Made by a program: the position numbers and the translations under genes | Source of the DNA: Streptomyces zaomyceticus | Lineage (GTDB): Bacteria; Actinomycetota; Actinomycetes; Streptomycetales; Streptomycetaceae | Direction of reading: 5' to 3' | Assembly (NCBI RefSeq): GCF_014656215.1 | Contig: NZ_BNBZ01000003.1 | Span: 1-64,000, forward strand | Length of the DNA: 64,000 bases | Shown: positions 44,013 to 52,983 of the stretch, one piece after another | Position numbering within the stretch: position 1 is the stretch's first letter | Layout: every line of letters starts with the position of its first letter | The notes under the pieces: generated by a model | What the model was told of the DNA's origin: nothing | Seen by the model: the letters and a program-made list of their open reading frames with translations, nothing else | Database searches by the model: none

Positions 44013-45239
44013 TCACCAGACGCGGACCGACCCGCCCGGGGCGAAGGCCGGGCTGGTGGCGCCCGCGGGGACCTCCTTCAGGGGTTCGGCGATCTCCTCG
44101 ACCGTCGGCCCGTGGACGGCGGCGAGGGAATCGAGCAGCCGGAGGTCGAAGCCGTAGACACGGGCCGCGTTGCCGCCGACCATCGCCGCGACCTCCTCCC
44201 TGGGCAGCCCCGCGTAGGCGATCCGGAGTCCTTCCCTGGAGTAGGGGGTGGTGCCCTCGTCGTGCGGGTAGTCGCTGCCCCACATGATCTTGTCGAGGCC
44301 GATCCGGTCGCGCAGCGGCACCTCGTGGGGGCGCATGAAGCTCGCGCCGACGAAGCAGTTGTCGCGCCAGACCGTGCTGGGGCCCCGGCCCATGGCCTCG
44401 GCGAGGCCCGCGCCGAACTTCGACTCCGCGGTGGAGGCCTTCGTCGCGGCCGACACCAGGCGCCCGTGGTAGTAGTCCAGCATGTCGAGCACGCCCGGGA
44501 TCCAGCCCGAGCCCTGCTCGGTGAGGACCAACTTGAGCCCCGGGTTGCGCCGGAAGGCCCCGCCGAACACCAGGTGCCAGAGCGCCCGGTGCGAGAACCA
44601 GGTGGTCTCCACCATGAAGACCGCCCGGGCGGCCGGTTCGTCGCCCAGCGGCGGCGAGGCGGAACCGCCGTGGTGGTTGACGGGGACGTCGAGCTCGGCG
44701 CAGACCGCCCAGATCGGGTCGTACGCCTCCGAGTACAGCTCGGGCACGGTCGAGCCCGGCGGGACCCCGGGCAGCAGGACGCCGCCGGTGAGCCCGGCCT
44801 CGCGGGTGCGGCGGATCTCGGCGACCGCCGCGTCCACGTCGTTGAGGAGGATCTGTGCCACTCCCGCCCTGCGCCCCGGCGCGGCCGCGCAGAAGTCGGC
44901 CAGCCAGCGGTTGTGCGCCTGCAGCCCGGCCCAGCGCTGCTCGTACTCGGCCGCGGTGGGCGGCTGGGCCATCAGGGAGGCCTTGGGGAAGAACGGCGGG
45001 ACGGTGTTGGGGAAGACGACCTCGGCGACGATGCCGTCCGCCTCCAGCTCGCGCAGCCGGCGCTCGGAGTTCCAGTTGCGGTCGGCGGTGTCGGCGAGCA
45101 GGTCCTCGTACGGGTTGACGTAGGAGGCGGCCCAGGCGTCGAAGGCCTCGTGGTGCTTCCTCTCCAGGTACGGCCGGTAGTCGAGGAGGTCGGCGCCGGC
45201 GTGGCAGTCGGCCGAGACGACCGTGTAGCGGTCCGTCAC
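44013..45239 (-). CDS. Amidohydrolase-family protein, second of a pair
   Basis: This 408-aa TIM-barrel protein is related to the 2-amino-3-carboxymuconate semialdehyde decarboxylase/6-methylsalicylate decarboxylase branch of amidohydrolases (SADCHAG near residue 10 and HHGGSAS near 196, metal ligands; WGSDYPHDEGT near 318 with the last Asp). GTG 45239 overlaps the previous stop by 3 bp. It is about 35% alike to its neighbour by eye, so the pair is a likely duplication and may form a heteromer or act on successive substrates. Confidence 0.85.
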   Translation of the reverse strand: MTDRYTVVSADCHAGADLLDYRPYLERKHHEAFDAWAASYVNPYEDLLADTADRNWNSERRLRELEADGIVAEVVFPNTVPPFFPKASLMAQPPTAAEYEQRWAGLQAHNRWLADFCAAAPGRRAGVAQILLNDVDAAVAEIRRTREAGLTGGVLLPGVPPGSTVPELYSEAYDPIWAVCAELDVPVNHHGGSASPPLGDEPAARAVFMVETTWFSHRALWHLVFGGAFRRNPGLKLVLTEQGSGWIPGVLDMLDYYHGRLVSAATKASTAESKFGAGLAEAMGRGPSTVWRDNCFVGASFMRPHEVPLRDRIGLDKIMWGSDYPHDEGTTPYSREGLRIAYAGLPREEVAAMVGGNAARVYGFDLRLLDSLAAVHGPTVEEIAEPLKEVPAGATSPAFAPGGSVRVW

Positions 45240-46522
45240 GGCGTGACCCCCAGGACCGGGAAGTCGTGGTCGGTCAGCCAGTGGCGGCCGACCTCGCGGG
45301 AGCGGGCCCAGGAGGCCTCCACCGCGGTCTGGTCGGCGGGCTGGCCGAGGTCGGCGGGGGTGGGGCCGATGCGCCGGGCGATCGGATCCAGTGCGCGGAC
45401 GTCGAATCCGAAGACCTCGGCCGCCGAAAGACCCAGCATCCGGCGCGTCTCCGCCACCGGGATGTCGTGGAAGGTCTTCCGGAGCCACGCGCGCGTGTCG
45501 GGCCAGGTGCCCTCCGGGTGCGGGAAGTCCGAGCCCCACAGGATGTTGTCGACGCCGATCTCGTACCGCTGGGCGAGCTCGCGCCGCTTGGTGTTGGTGG
45601 CGCAGACGAAGACCTGCCGGTCCAGGTACTCGCTCGGCGGCCGCTTCAGTTCCGCGAACGGGGACAGCTTCTTGCCGCCGTGTGCGCCGAGGTAGAGCCG
45701 GTCCATGAACCAGAGCAGGTTCGGCAGCCACCAGCAGCCGGACTCGGCGACCCCGAACCGCAGTCCGGGGTGACGCTCGAAGACGCCCGACCAGAGCAGG
45801 AACCACAGGGGCCTGGCCGGCCACCAGGTGACCTCGGAGACATAGATGCCGAGGTGGTCGCCGTACTCCTCGCGGGGCGCGGCGCCGGAGTGGGTGACCA
45901 GCGGCATCCCGGTCTCGGCGGCGGCCGCCCAGACCGGGTCGTAGCGCCGGTCGTGGTACGGCTCCTTGTCCACCCACATGGAGGGGATCATCAGCGCCCC
46001 GAGCCCGGACTCCCTGGCTCGGTGGATCTCGGCGACGACCGCGGCGGGCTCCGCGGTGATCGGCAGCAGCGCCACCCCGCAGTGCCGTTCGGGGTTCTGT
46101 CCGACGAAGTCGGCGAGCCAGCGGTTGTGCGCCTGCGCGCCCGCCATGCCCAGCTCCGGGTCCTGGTCGCCGGAGAGGCCGAGGCCGACGCCGAAGGGGG
46201 CTGCGGTCCGGCTGTCGACGGCGTCCGCGTCGGGGAAGACCACCTCGGCGGCGACCCCGTCGCCGTCGAGCTCCTTGAGTCGCTGCACGGCGTCCCAGCC
46301 GCCGCGCAGCCCCTCCTCGTTGTCGTGGAACCACTTGTCGGCGAAGGCCTCGTTGCGTACGCCGAGCCGGGTCATGGCCTCCCGGCGCGCCTCGCGTCCG
46401 GAGAGGAACTCGTCGAACGCGCGGTGGAAGCGGGAGTCGAGATAGGGCCGGTACTCCTCGGTGGGCAGCCCGGCGTGGCAGTCGGAGGAGATGATCAGAT
46501 ACGGATCGTTCGGATCGGCCAT
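45236..46522 (-). CDS. Amidohydrolase-family protein, first of a pair
   Basis: This 428-aa TIM-barrel protein has SSDCHAGLP near residue 12, VTHSGAAPREEY near 209 and WGSDFPHPEGT near 335, the metal-site pattern of the ACMSD-like amidohydrolases, which decarboxylate or hydrolyse aromatic acids. It starts 10 bp after the SDR stop, behind a GGGGG ribosome-binding site, and its stop overlaps the next gene. The substrate is unknown. Confidence 0.85.
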   Translation of the reverse strand: MADPNDPYLIISSDCHAGLPTEEYRPYLDSRFHRAFDEFLSGREARREAMTRLGVRNEAFADKWFHDNEEGLRGGWDAVQRLKELDGDGVAAEVVFPDADAVDSRTAAPFGVGLGLSGDQDPELGMAGAQAHNRWLADFVGQNPERHCGVALLPITAEPAAVVAEIHRARESGLGALMIPSMWVDKEPYHDRRYDPVWAAAAETGMPLVTHSGAAPREEYGDHLGIYVSEVTWWPARPLWFLLWSGVFERHPGLRFGVAESGCWWLPNLLWFMDRLYLGAHGGKKLSPFAELKRPPSEYLDRQVFVCATNTKRRELAQRYEIGVDNILWGSDFPHPEGTWPDTRAWLRKTFHDIPVAETRRMLGLSAAEVFGFDVRALDPIARRIGPTPADLGQPADQTAVEASWARSREVGRHWLTDHDFPVLGVTP

Positions 46523-46532
46523 CGGGGCCCCC

Positions 46533-47417
46533 TCAGTCGAGAATGAAGCTCTCCAGGTACGACGGGTCGGCGCGGTCGAGCATCGACCGCGAGCGCGCCC
46601 GGATCTGCCGGTCGCTGTGCTCGCTCTCCGGCAGCATCCAGAAGCGGTCGGCGCGGATGCCGTCGACGACGTGCTCGGCGACCTCCTCCACCGGGGTGAA
46701 GGCCACCTCGTGCCCGGCCTCCTTCATCGCGGCCTCCCACTGGTCGAGGCTGCGGTACGGGGTCCTGCGCGGCCGCTCCTTGGCGTACCGCTCGGGCCGG
46801 TTGCGGTGCGACTCCCACAGGCCGGTGCGGAGCATGTGCGGGCCGGGGAAGAGCACGGACGCCCCCACGCGCGCGTGCTCCGCCCTCAGATGGGCGTACA
46901 GCGACTCGGTCATGGTGACCACGGCCGCCTTGGTGACGGCGTACACGGAGGCGGTGGGCAGCGGGGCGATGCCGCCGTCGCCGGAGGAGGTGTTGACGAC
47001 ATGGCCGGGCTCGCCGCCGGCGAGCATGCGGGGGACGAAGGCCTGGATGCCGTGGAAGACGCCCCAGACGTTGACGGAGAAGGCCCATTTCCAGTCGTTG
47101 GGCTCGTGTTCCCACATGCGGCCCTCGGCTCCGGAGCCGACGCCCGCGTTGTTGCAGAGGACGTGGACGGCGCCGAAGGCGTCGTACGCGGCGTCCGCGA
47201 ACGCCCGGACGTCGTCGGGGTCGGAGACGTCGACGGTCCGGGCGAGGACCTGCGCCCCGCCCTCCGTCAGCCCTTCGGCGGCCTCGGCGAGCGCGCCCGC
47301 CTCGACGTCCCCGAGCACCACGGCCAGGCCCTCGGCGGCGAAGCGGCGGGCCATGGCGAGTCCGATGCCGCTCGCCGCGCCGGTGACGACGGCGACCTGT
47401 CCCGGCCGCAGCTCCAT
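46533..47417 (-). CDS. Short-chain dehydrogenase/reductase
   Basis: This 294-aa classical SDR has TGAASGIG (cofactor loop), NNAG and the catalytic S-x12-Y-x3-K (SSGDGGIAPLPTASVYAVTK). The C-terminal 60 residues (RSLDQWEAAMKEAGHE onward) are longer than usual. It would oxidise or reduce an alcohol/ketone in the catabolic operon. It overlaps the ADC-like gene stop by one base (TGATG). Confidence 0.9.
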   Translation of the reverse strand: MELRPGQVAVVTGAASGIGLAMARRFAAEGLAVVLGDVEAGALAEAAEGLTEGGAQVLARTVDVSDPDDVRAFADAAYDAFGAVHVLCNNAGVGSGAEGRMWEHEPNDWKWAFSVNVWGVFHGIQAFVPRMLAGGEPGHVVNTSSGDGGIAPLPTASVYAVTKAAVVTMTESLYAHLRAEHARVGASVLFPGPHMLRTGLWESHRNRPERYAKERPRRTPYRSLDQWEAAMKEAGHEVAFTPVEEVAEHVVDGIRADRFWMLPESEHSDRQIRARSRSMLDRADPSYLESFILD

Positions 47418-48214
47418 CAGGCGCTCCCTTCCGGGGGGCCGTCGAGGATCTGCTGAGGGTCGTCGTACCGCTGGTGGATGTACGGCAGGAGGGCCTGGGC
47501 GCTGACCCGTTCCGCGACCCGCCCCTTCTGGTCGGTGGTCTTCTCGCCGAGGGTGATCTCGACGATCCGGCGGACGGGGAGGTCGGCGACGGGGTCGTAC
47601 ATGGACTCGCGCAGGACGACGTCCCCGGTGATCCGTTCCAGTTTCCGCACCTTCTCGTTCCGGACGCAGTGGACGAGGACGGGGTCGGCGTCGAAGCCGG
47701 TGCCGTCCACACCCGGCAGGAACTTGAAGTAGAAGTCGGTCTTCTCGGTGGGCCCGGGCGTGGGCAGCGGGCCGGAGACCGCGCCGCGCACCTCGACGAA
47801 GGCGATGCCGTGCCGGGCGAGCGAGGCCCGGACGACGAGCCCGTCGCGTTCGACGAGGACCTCGCCGAGCTTCTTCGGTTCGCCGAAGACCTCACGACCG
47901 CCGACCAGGGCCCGCTCGTGGGTCATCGGCATGACGAGCGGATACCAGCCCTCCTGGTCGCCGTGGGCGGCGGCGACGGCGACCGAGCCGGCGCCGAGGG
48001 GGTAGCCGGGCAGGTCGACCCGGGAGATGTTGGCGCGGACGAGGGGACGTGCGGTGGGTTTCAGCGGGGGCGGCAGAACCGCCGCGACGACGTCCGGATC
48101 GGTCTCCCAGACGGCGACCACTCCGGTGGACCAGATGTCGGGAAGCTTCGCGCTCTTCGTGCGGGCCGCCGTGATCTCGGCGTCGTCGCGTGCCCCGTAC
48201 CGTACTCGTGCCAT
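47417..48214 (-). CDS. Acetoacetate decarboxylase (ADC)-fold protein
   Basis: This 265-aa protein has the ADC fold (PLVRANISRVDLPGYPLGAGSVAVAAAHGDQEGWYPLVMPMTHERALVGGREVFGEPKKLGEV). The Lys of the FGEPKKLG motif aligns with the Schiff-base Lys of true acetoacetate decarboxylase, though many relatives act as other decarboxylases, hydratases or aldolases. First gene of the four-gene operon. ATG 48214 follows GGGCGGTACC. The TetR regulator is divergent, 96 bp away. Confidence 0.85.
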   Translation of the reverse strand: MARVRYGARDDAEITAARTKSAKLPDIWSTGVVAVWETDPDVVAAVLPPPLKPTARPLVRANISRVDLPGYPLGAGSVAVAAAHGDQEGWYPLVMPMTHERALVGGREVFGEPKKLGEVLVERDGLVVRASLARHGIAFVEVRGAVSGPLPTPGPTEKTDFYFKFLPGVDGTGFDADPVLVHCVRNEKVRKLERITGDVVLRESMYDPVADLPVRRIVEITLGEKTTDQKGRVAERVSAQALLPYIHQRYDDPQQILDGPPEGSA

Positions 48215-48242
48215 GAGGTACCGCCCTTCATGGAGTCGGGTC

Positions 48243-48257
48243 TGTAACAGAGTTACA
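48243..48257. promoter_or_regulatory. Perfect 15-bp palindrome, candidate TetR operator
   Basis: TGTAAC-AGA-GTTACA lies 28 bp ahead of the ADC-like gene and 53 bp ahead of the TetR gene, the only AT-rich patch in the spacer. Size and place fit a TetR dimer site that represses both directions. Confidence 0.7.
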
Positions 48258-48310
48258 CCGGCGACGATGAAGGGTAAATAGGCGTGCACGGGCCAGAGTT
48301 GGGGGATCGG

Positions 48311-48967
48311 ATGGCGCGCACCGCACTCACCCGCGAGGAGGTCCTGGAGACCGCCGCCGCTCTGGTGAAGCAGCACGGCCCCGCCGCCCTCACCATGCGC
48401 AGGCTCGCCGCCGAGCTCGGCACCGCGGTCACCTCGATCTACTGGCACGTCGGCAACCGGGAGTCCCTGCTCGACGCGCTGGTCGAGCGGACGGTCGCCG
48501 ACCTCGCCGCGATCACCCCGCACGGCCGCACCCCCGCCGCCCGGATCGTCTCCGTCGCCCGCGCCCTCCGCCGCGAACTCCGGGCGCGTCCCCATCTGGT
48601 CGCGATGGTCCACGAACGGGGCCTGACCGAGCGGATGTTCCTGCCCGCCCAGCGCGCGCTGGCCCAGGAGGTCCACGCGGCGGGCCTGCGCGGCGCACGG
48701 GCCGCGGAGGTGGTGCGGGCCGTGCAGGTCCAGGTCGTCGGCCATGTCCTGGTCGAGCGCAACCGGGAACGCTCCCCCGCCCAGTCGCCCGCCGAGACGG
48801 AGCTCTGGCAGACGGCGACGACGGACCCGCCCGACCCCGCCCTCACCCGCGCCCTGGCCGCCCCGGTCGACCCGGAGCGGCTCTTCGTGACCTCCGTACG
48901 GGCCTTGGTGAACGGCCTGTTGGGATCCCACGGCCCGACCCCGGACCGGCCTGACCCCACCGCCTGA
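48311..48967 (+). CDS. TetR-family regulator
   Basis: This 218-aa regulator has an N-terminal HTH (LTREEVLETAAALVKQHGPAALTMRRLAAELGTAVTSIYWHVGNRESLLDALVERT, about residues 6-60) and a helical ligand domain. It faces the ADC/SDR/amidohydrolase operon and most likely represses it until a pathway intermediate, possibly a CoA ester, binds. ATG 48311 follows GGGGGATCGG. The 3' end runs into the 28-bp repeats, which code for its Pro/Asp-rich tail. Confidence 0.88.
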   Translation: MARTALTREEVLETAAALVKQHGPAALTMRRLAAELGTAVTSIYWHVGNRESLLDALVERTVADLAAITPHGRTPAARIVSVARALRRELRARPHLVAMVHERGLTERMFLPAQRALAQEVHAAGLRGARAAEVVRAVQVQVVGHVLVERNRERSPAQSPAETELWQTATTDPPDPALTRALAAPVDPERLFVTSVRALVNGLLGSHGPTPDRPDPTA

Positions 48968-49053
48968 CCCGGACCGGCCGGACCCCACGGCCCGACCCGG
49001 ACCGGCCGGACCCACGGCCCGACCCGGACCCCCGGGACCCCACGGCCGTCCCC
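48925..49053. repeat. Four to five 27-28 bp tandem repeats across the TetR gene end
   Basis: Units begin at 48943, 48971 and 48999 (GGACCGGCC...CACGGCCCGACCC), with a diverged one at 49026 and a partial one at 48925. One unit is 27 bp. The array spans the stop codon of the regulator; length change would alter its tail. No function is known. Confidence 0.75.
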
Positions 49054-49225
49054 GGATCGACGCGACGGATTAATTCGTTGGCACACGCGTGCGGTGCCGT
49101 CCTAGAGTCGGCGCACGCGGGGACGGCTCCGCAAGCGTGCTTCCTTCTCCTCTTTCTACGACATCCGTAGCGCGCTCACTCTCCGTCTCCCGCCCTCTCT
49201 TCCCCTCCCTTCTGGAGATCCCTTT

Positions 49226-51862
49226 TTGTCTGTGGTGTCGTCCGTCCTGCTCCGCCGTCTCCGTACGGTCTACGTCGATCAGGCCGGGCCCCGCCCCGGC
49301 GATCCCTCCACCATCGAGGGCCTCACCGCCCTGGAGGCCGAGCTCCTGGACCGGGGTTTCGCCCCCACCGCCGAGTTGCGGGCCGCACTCGCCTGGCTCG
49401 GCCCCGCGGGGCTCGCGGACGCGGGCCACGGGCTCCTCTCCCGGCTCGACGCCGAACTGGGCGCGGACCGCCCGCACATGCCGCTGTTCCGCTCCTTCCC
49501 GGCCTCCGTCCCCGACGACACCGCGGCCCTGTACGTCGACCGGGTGCTCACGCTGCTACTGCAGTGGCCGAACCAGCCGTGCGTGCTGTGCGGCACGGCC
49601 GGCAGCGTCCACGCCGTGGCGCCCTGCGCCCATCTGGCGTGCGGGATCTGCTGGGACGGCGCCGAGTACACGGGCTGCCCGATCTGCCACCGGCGCATCG
49701 ACCCCGAGGACCCGTTCCTGACGCCCCCGGCCGCGGCCGACCGGGCCCCCGACCCCGGGAACGCCGGGGACGAAGGGGAGGCCGACGACGAGGAGCCTTC
49801 CACAGCCGGTCCGCTGCGCCTCCTCGCGCTCGGGCGCGACCTGCCCGGCGACGTGGTCACCGCGCTGCTGACCCTCCTCGCCCGGCGCACCCCGCTCTCC
49901 CCCGGCGACCGCGACGACCTGAAGCTCCTCCTCGCCCACGCGCCCGCCTCCCTCGACTGGCTGCCCGCCGACATCCCCGTACGGGCGACCAAGGCCCTGC
50001 TCCTGGGATCCCTCTGGCTCGACCGGACCAGGCGGGCGGCCGTGGAGGAGGAGCTGGACCGCCGGCTGACCACCGCCACCGACGTCCTGCGGCTGCTGGC
50101 CGTACGGTCGGGCGGGGAGGCCGACCTGCTGGAGCCCCGGCGGTTCCTCTCGGTGCCGCGCCCGTTGCGCCGCCGGCTCCTCTCCCTCCTGGACGGACTC
50201 GACACCACCTCGCTGGTCGAGGACCTGCTGCGCCATCCGGGCCTGTGGAAGAAGGCCGCCGAGGTCCTCCATCCGTACGAGCGGCACGCCCGGCACCCCC
50301 GGGTCGCGATGGCCTTCGCGGTGCTGCGCGGCACCTCGCTCGACACCGGGGACGACCCGCTCGGCGAGGCGCTGCGGCGGACCGCCGCCGAGCACCCCCG
50401 GGTGGTACGGGTCGACGGCCTCCGTCTCAAGCCGCACACCTGGTCCGGCCGGGTCGAGACCGCCCTGGCCGACCGGGAGCCGGACACCGCGCTCGCGCTG
50501 CTCGCCCAGCGCCCCGGCGAGCTGGTGCGGCGCCTGGACCATCTGCTGCGCCTGTACGGCTCCGACACCCTCGACGAGCGCGTGGCCGGGACGCTGCGCC
50601 GCGCCCTGCCCGGCGCGGGCCCCGGTCCCCTGCTCTCGGCACTCGGGCGGCTGCGGATCCGCCATCTGCCGGGCGACCGGCGGGTGTTCTTCCCGCGCGG
50701 CCGGGTCACGCACGCGTGGACGACGGACGACCGGCGCGCGCCCCTGGCGTACCCGCTCTCCACGGAGGTCTGCCGGCTCCTCGAGAACGAGGTGCTGCGA
50801 CGGCTCGGCGCCGCGCCCCGGTTCGACGTCGCCGTCCTGGACGCGGCGCTGTCCGGGCTCGCCGTGCCGTCCGCGGAGGGCGCCGCGGCCAAGGCCCTGG
50901 TGGCGGTGCCGCGCGGCTCGAACCAGCCGCTGCCCCGGGGCGAGGTCCTGCGGATGTTCCTGCACTGGACCCAGCCGGCCGGGACCCGGGTCGACCTGGA
51001 CCTGTCGGTCGCGCTGTTCGACGCCGACTGGACGTACGTCGGGCTGTGCGACTTCACCCACCTCGTCCACGGGCTGCGGTCGGTCGTCCACTCCGGTGAT
51101 CTGACCTCGGCGCCCGCGCCCAGGGGTGCGACCGAGTACGCCGACCTGGATCTGTCCGCTCTCGCCGACGAGGGTGTGCGCTTCGCGATGCCGATCGTCC
51201 TCAGCTACAACAACGTGCCGTTCGAACAGCTCCTGGACGCCTTCGCCGGATTCATGGCCCTGCCGTCCCGGGAGGGCAGGGACGCCGTCTACGACCCGAA
51301 GACGGTGCGCCAGCGGTACGACCTCGTGGGCGACTCCCAGGTCCATGTGCCGATGCTCGTCGATCTGGAGCACCGCACGTTCCTCTGGACGGATCTGCAC
51401 CTGCCGGCGTCCGACGGCTTCCAGAGCGTGGGTTCGCACAGCGGGGAGCTCGCCCGGGTCGGCAAGGACCTCCACCAGTACTTCACCGCGGGGCGCACCA
51501 CGCTGTGGGACCTGGCGGTCTGGCACGCCGCGGCCCGCACGGACGCGGTGCACGTGCTGCGGCGCGGCTACGGGGGTCCGGACGAGGTGTGGGGGTACGA
51601 ACGGCGCCCGGCCGAGCCGGTGGAGGCCTTCGCGGACCGGATCCGGAGGTCCGGGGCGCCCGACCGGCGGAGCGCCGGCGCGGACGGGCCGAGGACGGCG
51701 GGGACGGTCGCGGACGGCCGGAGGGCCTTCCTGGCCCTCCTCGACGGGGACGTCGTACCCGACGGGGCCTCGGGCACCGTCTACCGGCTGTTGCCGGGCC
51801 CGGTGGACGGCTGCGGTCTCGAACAGGCCGCGGCCGGGGATCTGGTGGCACTGCTGGGCTGA
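49226..51862 (+). CDS. Large RING-domain protein with TerD-like C-terminus (MXAN_6230/SCO0854-like)
   Basis: This 878-aa protein has an N-terminal domain (about 1-110), a RING-like zinc site (about 116-155: CVLCG, CAHLACGICW, CPIC, i.e. C-x2-C...C-x-H...C-x2-C...C-x2-C), a long helical repeat region (about 195-520) and a C-terminal beta domain like TerD (WTQPAGTRVDLDLSVALFD, RFAMPIVLSYNNVPFEQLLDAFAGFM; about 570-780). I remember the family name from NCBI. RING domains in bacteria are rare; TerD-type domains belong to stress (tellurite) systems. The function is unknown. The TTG start at 49226 has CTGGAG 8 nt upstream. Confidence 0.8.
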   Translation: MSVVSSVLLRRLRTVYVDQAGPRPGDPSTIEGLTALEAELLDRGFAPTAELRAALAWLGPAGLADAGHGLLSRLDAELGADRPHMPLFRSFPASVPDDTAALYVDRVLTLLLQWPNQPCVLCGTAGSVHAVAPCAHLACGICWDGAEYTGCPICHRRIDPEDPFLTPPAAADRAPDPGNAGDEGEADDEEPSTAGPLRLLALGRDLPGDVVTALLTLLARRTPLSPGDRDDLKLLLAHAPASLDWLPADIPVRATKALLLGSLWLDRTRRAAVEEELDRRLTTATDVLRLLAVRSGGEADLLEPRRFLSVPRPLRRRLLSLLDGLDTTSLVEDLLRHPGLWKKAAEVLHPYERHARHPRVAMAFAVLRGTSLDTGDDPLGEALRRTAAEHPRVVRVDGLRLKPHTWSGRVETALADREPDTALALLAQRPGELVRRLDHLLRLYGSDTLDERVAGTLRRALPGAGPGPLLSALGRLRIRHLPGDRRVFFPRGRVTHAWTTDDRRAPLAYPLSTEVCRLLENEVLRRLGAAPRFDVAVLDAALSGLAVPSAEGAAAKALVAVPRGSNQPLPRGEVLRMFLHWTQPAGTRVDLDLSVALFDADWTYVGLCDFTHLVHGLRSVVHSGDLTSAPAPRGATEYADLDLSALADEGVRFAMPIVLSYNNVPFEQLLDAFAGFMALPSREGRDAVYDPKTVRQRYDLVGDSQVHVPMLVDLEHRTFLWTDLHLPASDGFQSVGSHSGELARVGKDLHQYFTAGRTTLWDLAVWHAAARTDAVHVLRRGYGGPDEVWGYERRPAEPVEAFADRIRRSGAPDRRSAGADGPRTAGTVADGRRAFLALLDGDVVPDGASGTVYRLLPGPVDGCGLEQAAAGDLVALLG

Positions 51863-51939
51863 GCCTCGTGGCCGGTTCCGGGGTCCTCCGGGGACACCGG
51901 GGACGGAGTTGTCCGTCGCGGGCCGTATTCTCATTGACC

Positions 51940-52920
51940 GTGCTTGACGACCGTACGACAGCAGCGACGTGGCCGGCCGCCTACCCGCAGGGGTACGCGG
52001 TCGTCGACGTGGAGACCACCGGACTCGCCCGCGACGACCGGATAGTCTCGGCTGCCGTCTACCGGCTGGACGCCCAGGGGAACGTCGAGGACCACTGGTA
52101 CACCCTCGTCAATCCCGAGCGTGATCCCGGACCGGTCTGGGTCCACGGGCTGACCACGGACGTCCTGGAGGGCGCGCCGCTGTTCCCGGAGATCGCGGCG
52201 GAGTTCGCGGCCCGGCTCGACGGACGGGTGCTCGTCGCGCACAACGCGATGTTCGACTGGCAGATGATCGCCCGGGAGTACGCGCGCGCCGAGTCCGCCG
52301 CTCCGGTGCGGCAGCGGTTGTGCACGATCGCGCTCGCCAAGGAGCTGTCGCTGCCGCTGCCCAACCACAAGCTGGAGTCGCTGGCCGCGCACTTCGGCGT
52401 CGTGCAGCAGCGCGCGCACAACGCGCTGGACGACGCGCGGGTGCTGGCCGAGGCGTTCCGGCCGAGCCTGCACGCGGCGGCCGAGCGCAACGTACGGCTG
52501 CCGCTCCTGGAGTGCCGGCCGCTGACGGAGTGGGCCTCGTCGCCCGCGCAGCCCCTGATCGGCCGGCAGTCCGCGCACGGGTCCTCGTACCGGGCGAACA
52601 GCTGGCGTCCCTCGCGGAAGCGTCCGCCGTGCCCGCACCCCAACCCCGGCCGCTACGAGACGGACAAACCGCTCAAGCAGGGCATGCGGGTGGCCTTCTC
52701 CGGGGACACCTCCGTCGACCGGGAGCTCCTGGAGGACCGCACCGTCGACGCGGGGCTCCATGTCGCGGGCAGCGTCTCCCGGCTGACCAGCCTGCTGGTC
52801 ACCAACGACCCGGACTCCGCCACCTCCAAGACGGTCAAGGCCAAGTCGTTCGGCACGCCGATCGTCGACGAGGCCGCCTACACCCAGCTGCTCAGGGACG
52901 TGGCCCCGGCAGACGGGTGA
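51940..52920 (+). CDS. DEDDh 3'-5' exonuclease with C-terminal BRCT-like domain
   Basis: This 326-aa protein has a DnaQ-type exonuclease core: VVDVETTGL (Asp/Glu, about residues 19-27), HNAMFDW (about 103) and HNALDDARV (His, Asp, about 154-160), the DEDDh set. Residues about 245-323 (MRVAFSGDTSVDRELLEDRTVDAGLHVAGSVSRLTSLLVTND) form a BRCT-like domain. It probably acts in replication-associated repair as a proofreading-like exonuclease. GTG 51940 or TTG 51934 as start; the frame to 51505 lies within the upstream gene's 3' end. Confidence 0.9.
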   Translation: MLDDRTTAATWPAAYPQGYAVVDVETTGLARDDRIVSAAVYRLDAQGNVEDHWYTLVNPERDPGPVWVHGLTTDVLEGAPLFPEIAAEFAARLDGRVLVAHNAMFDWQMIAREYARAESAAPVRQRLCTIALAKELSLPLPNHKLESLAAHFGVVQQRAHNALDDARVLAEAFRPSLHAAAERNVRLPLLECRPLTEWASSPAQPLIGRQSAHGSSYRANSWRPSRKRPPCPHPNPGRYETDKPLKQGMRVAFSGDTSVDRELLEDRTVDAGLHVAGSVSRLTSLLVTNDPDSATSKTVKAKSFGTPIVDEAAYTQLLRDVAPADG

Positions 52921-52983
52921 CACCCCCGGCCCTGCGGGCGCGCCGAGCTGCGCGCGCCCGCCGGGAGCCCCACCCTGTGGCGC

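Noticed and set aside
42372..45695. 1107-aa open frame on the plus strand
   Set aside because: Runs antisense through sterol desaturase, VIT1 and amidohydrolase genes; the product is Val/Gly/Arg/Asp-rich with no fold.
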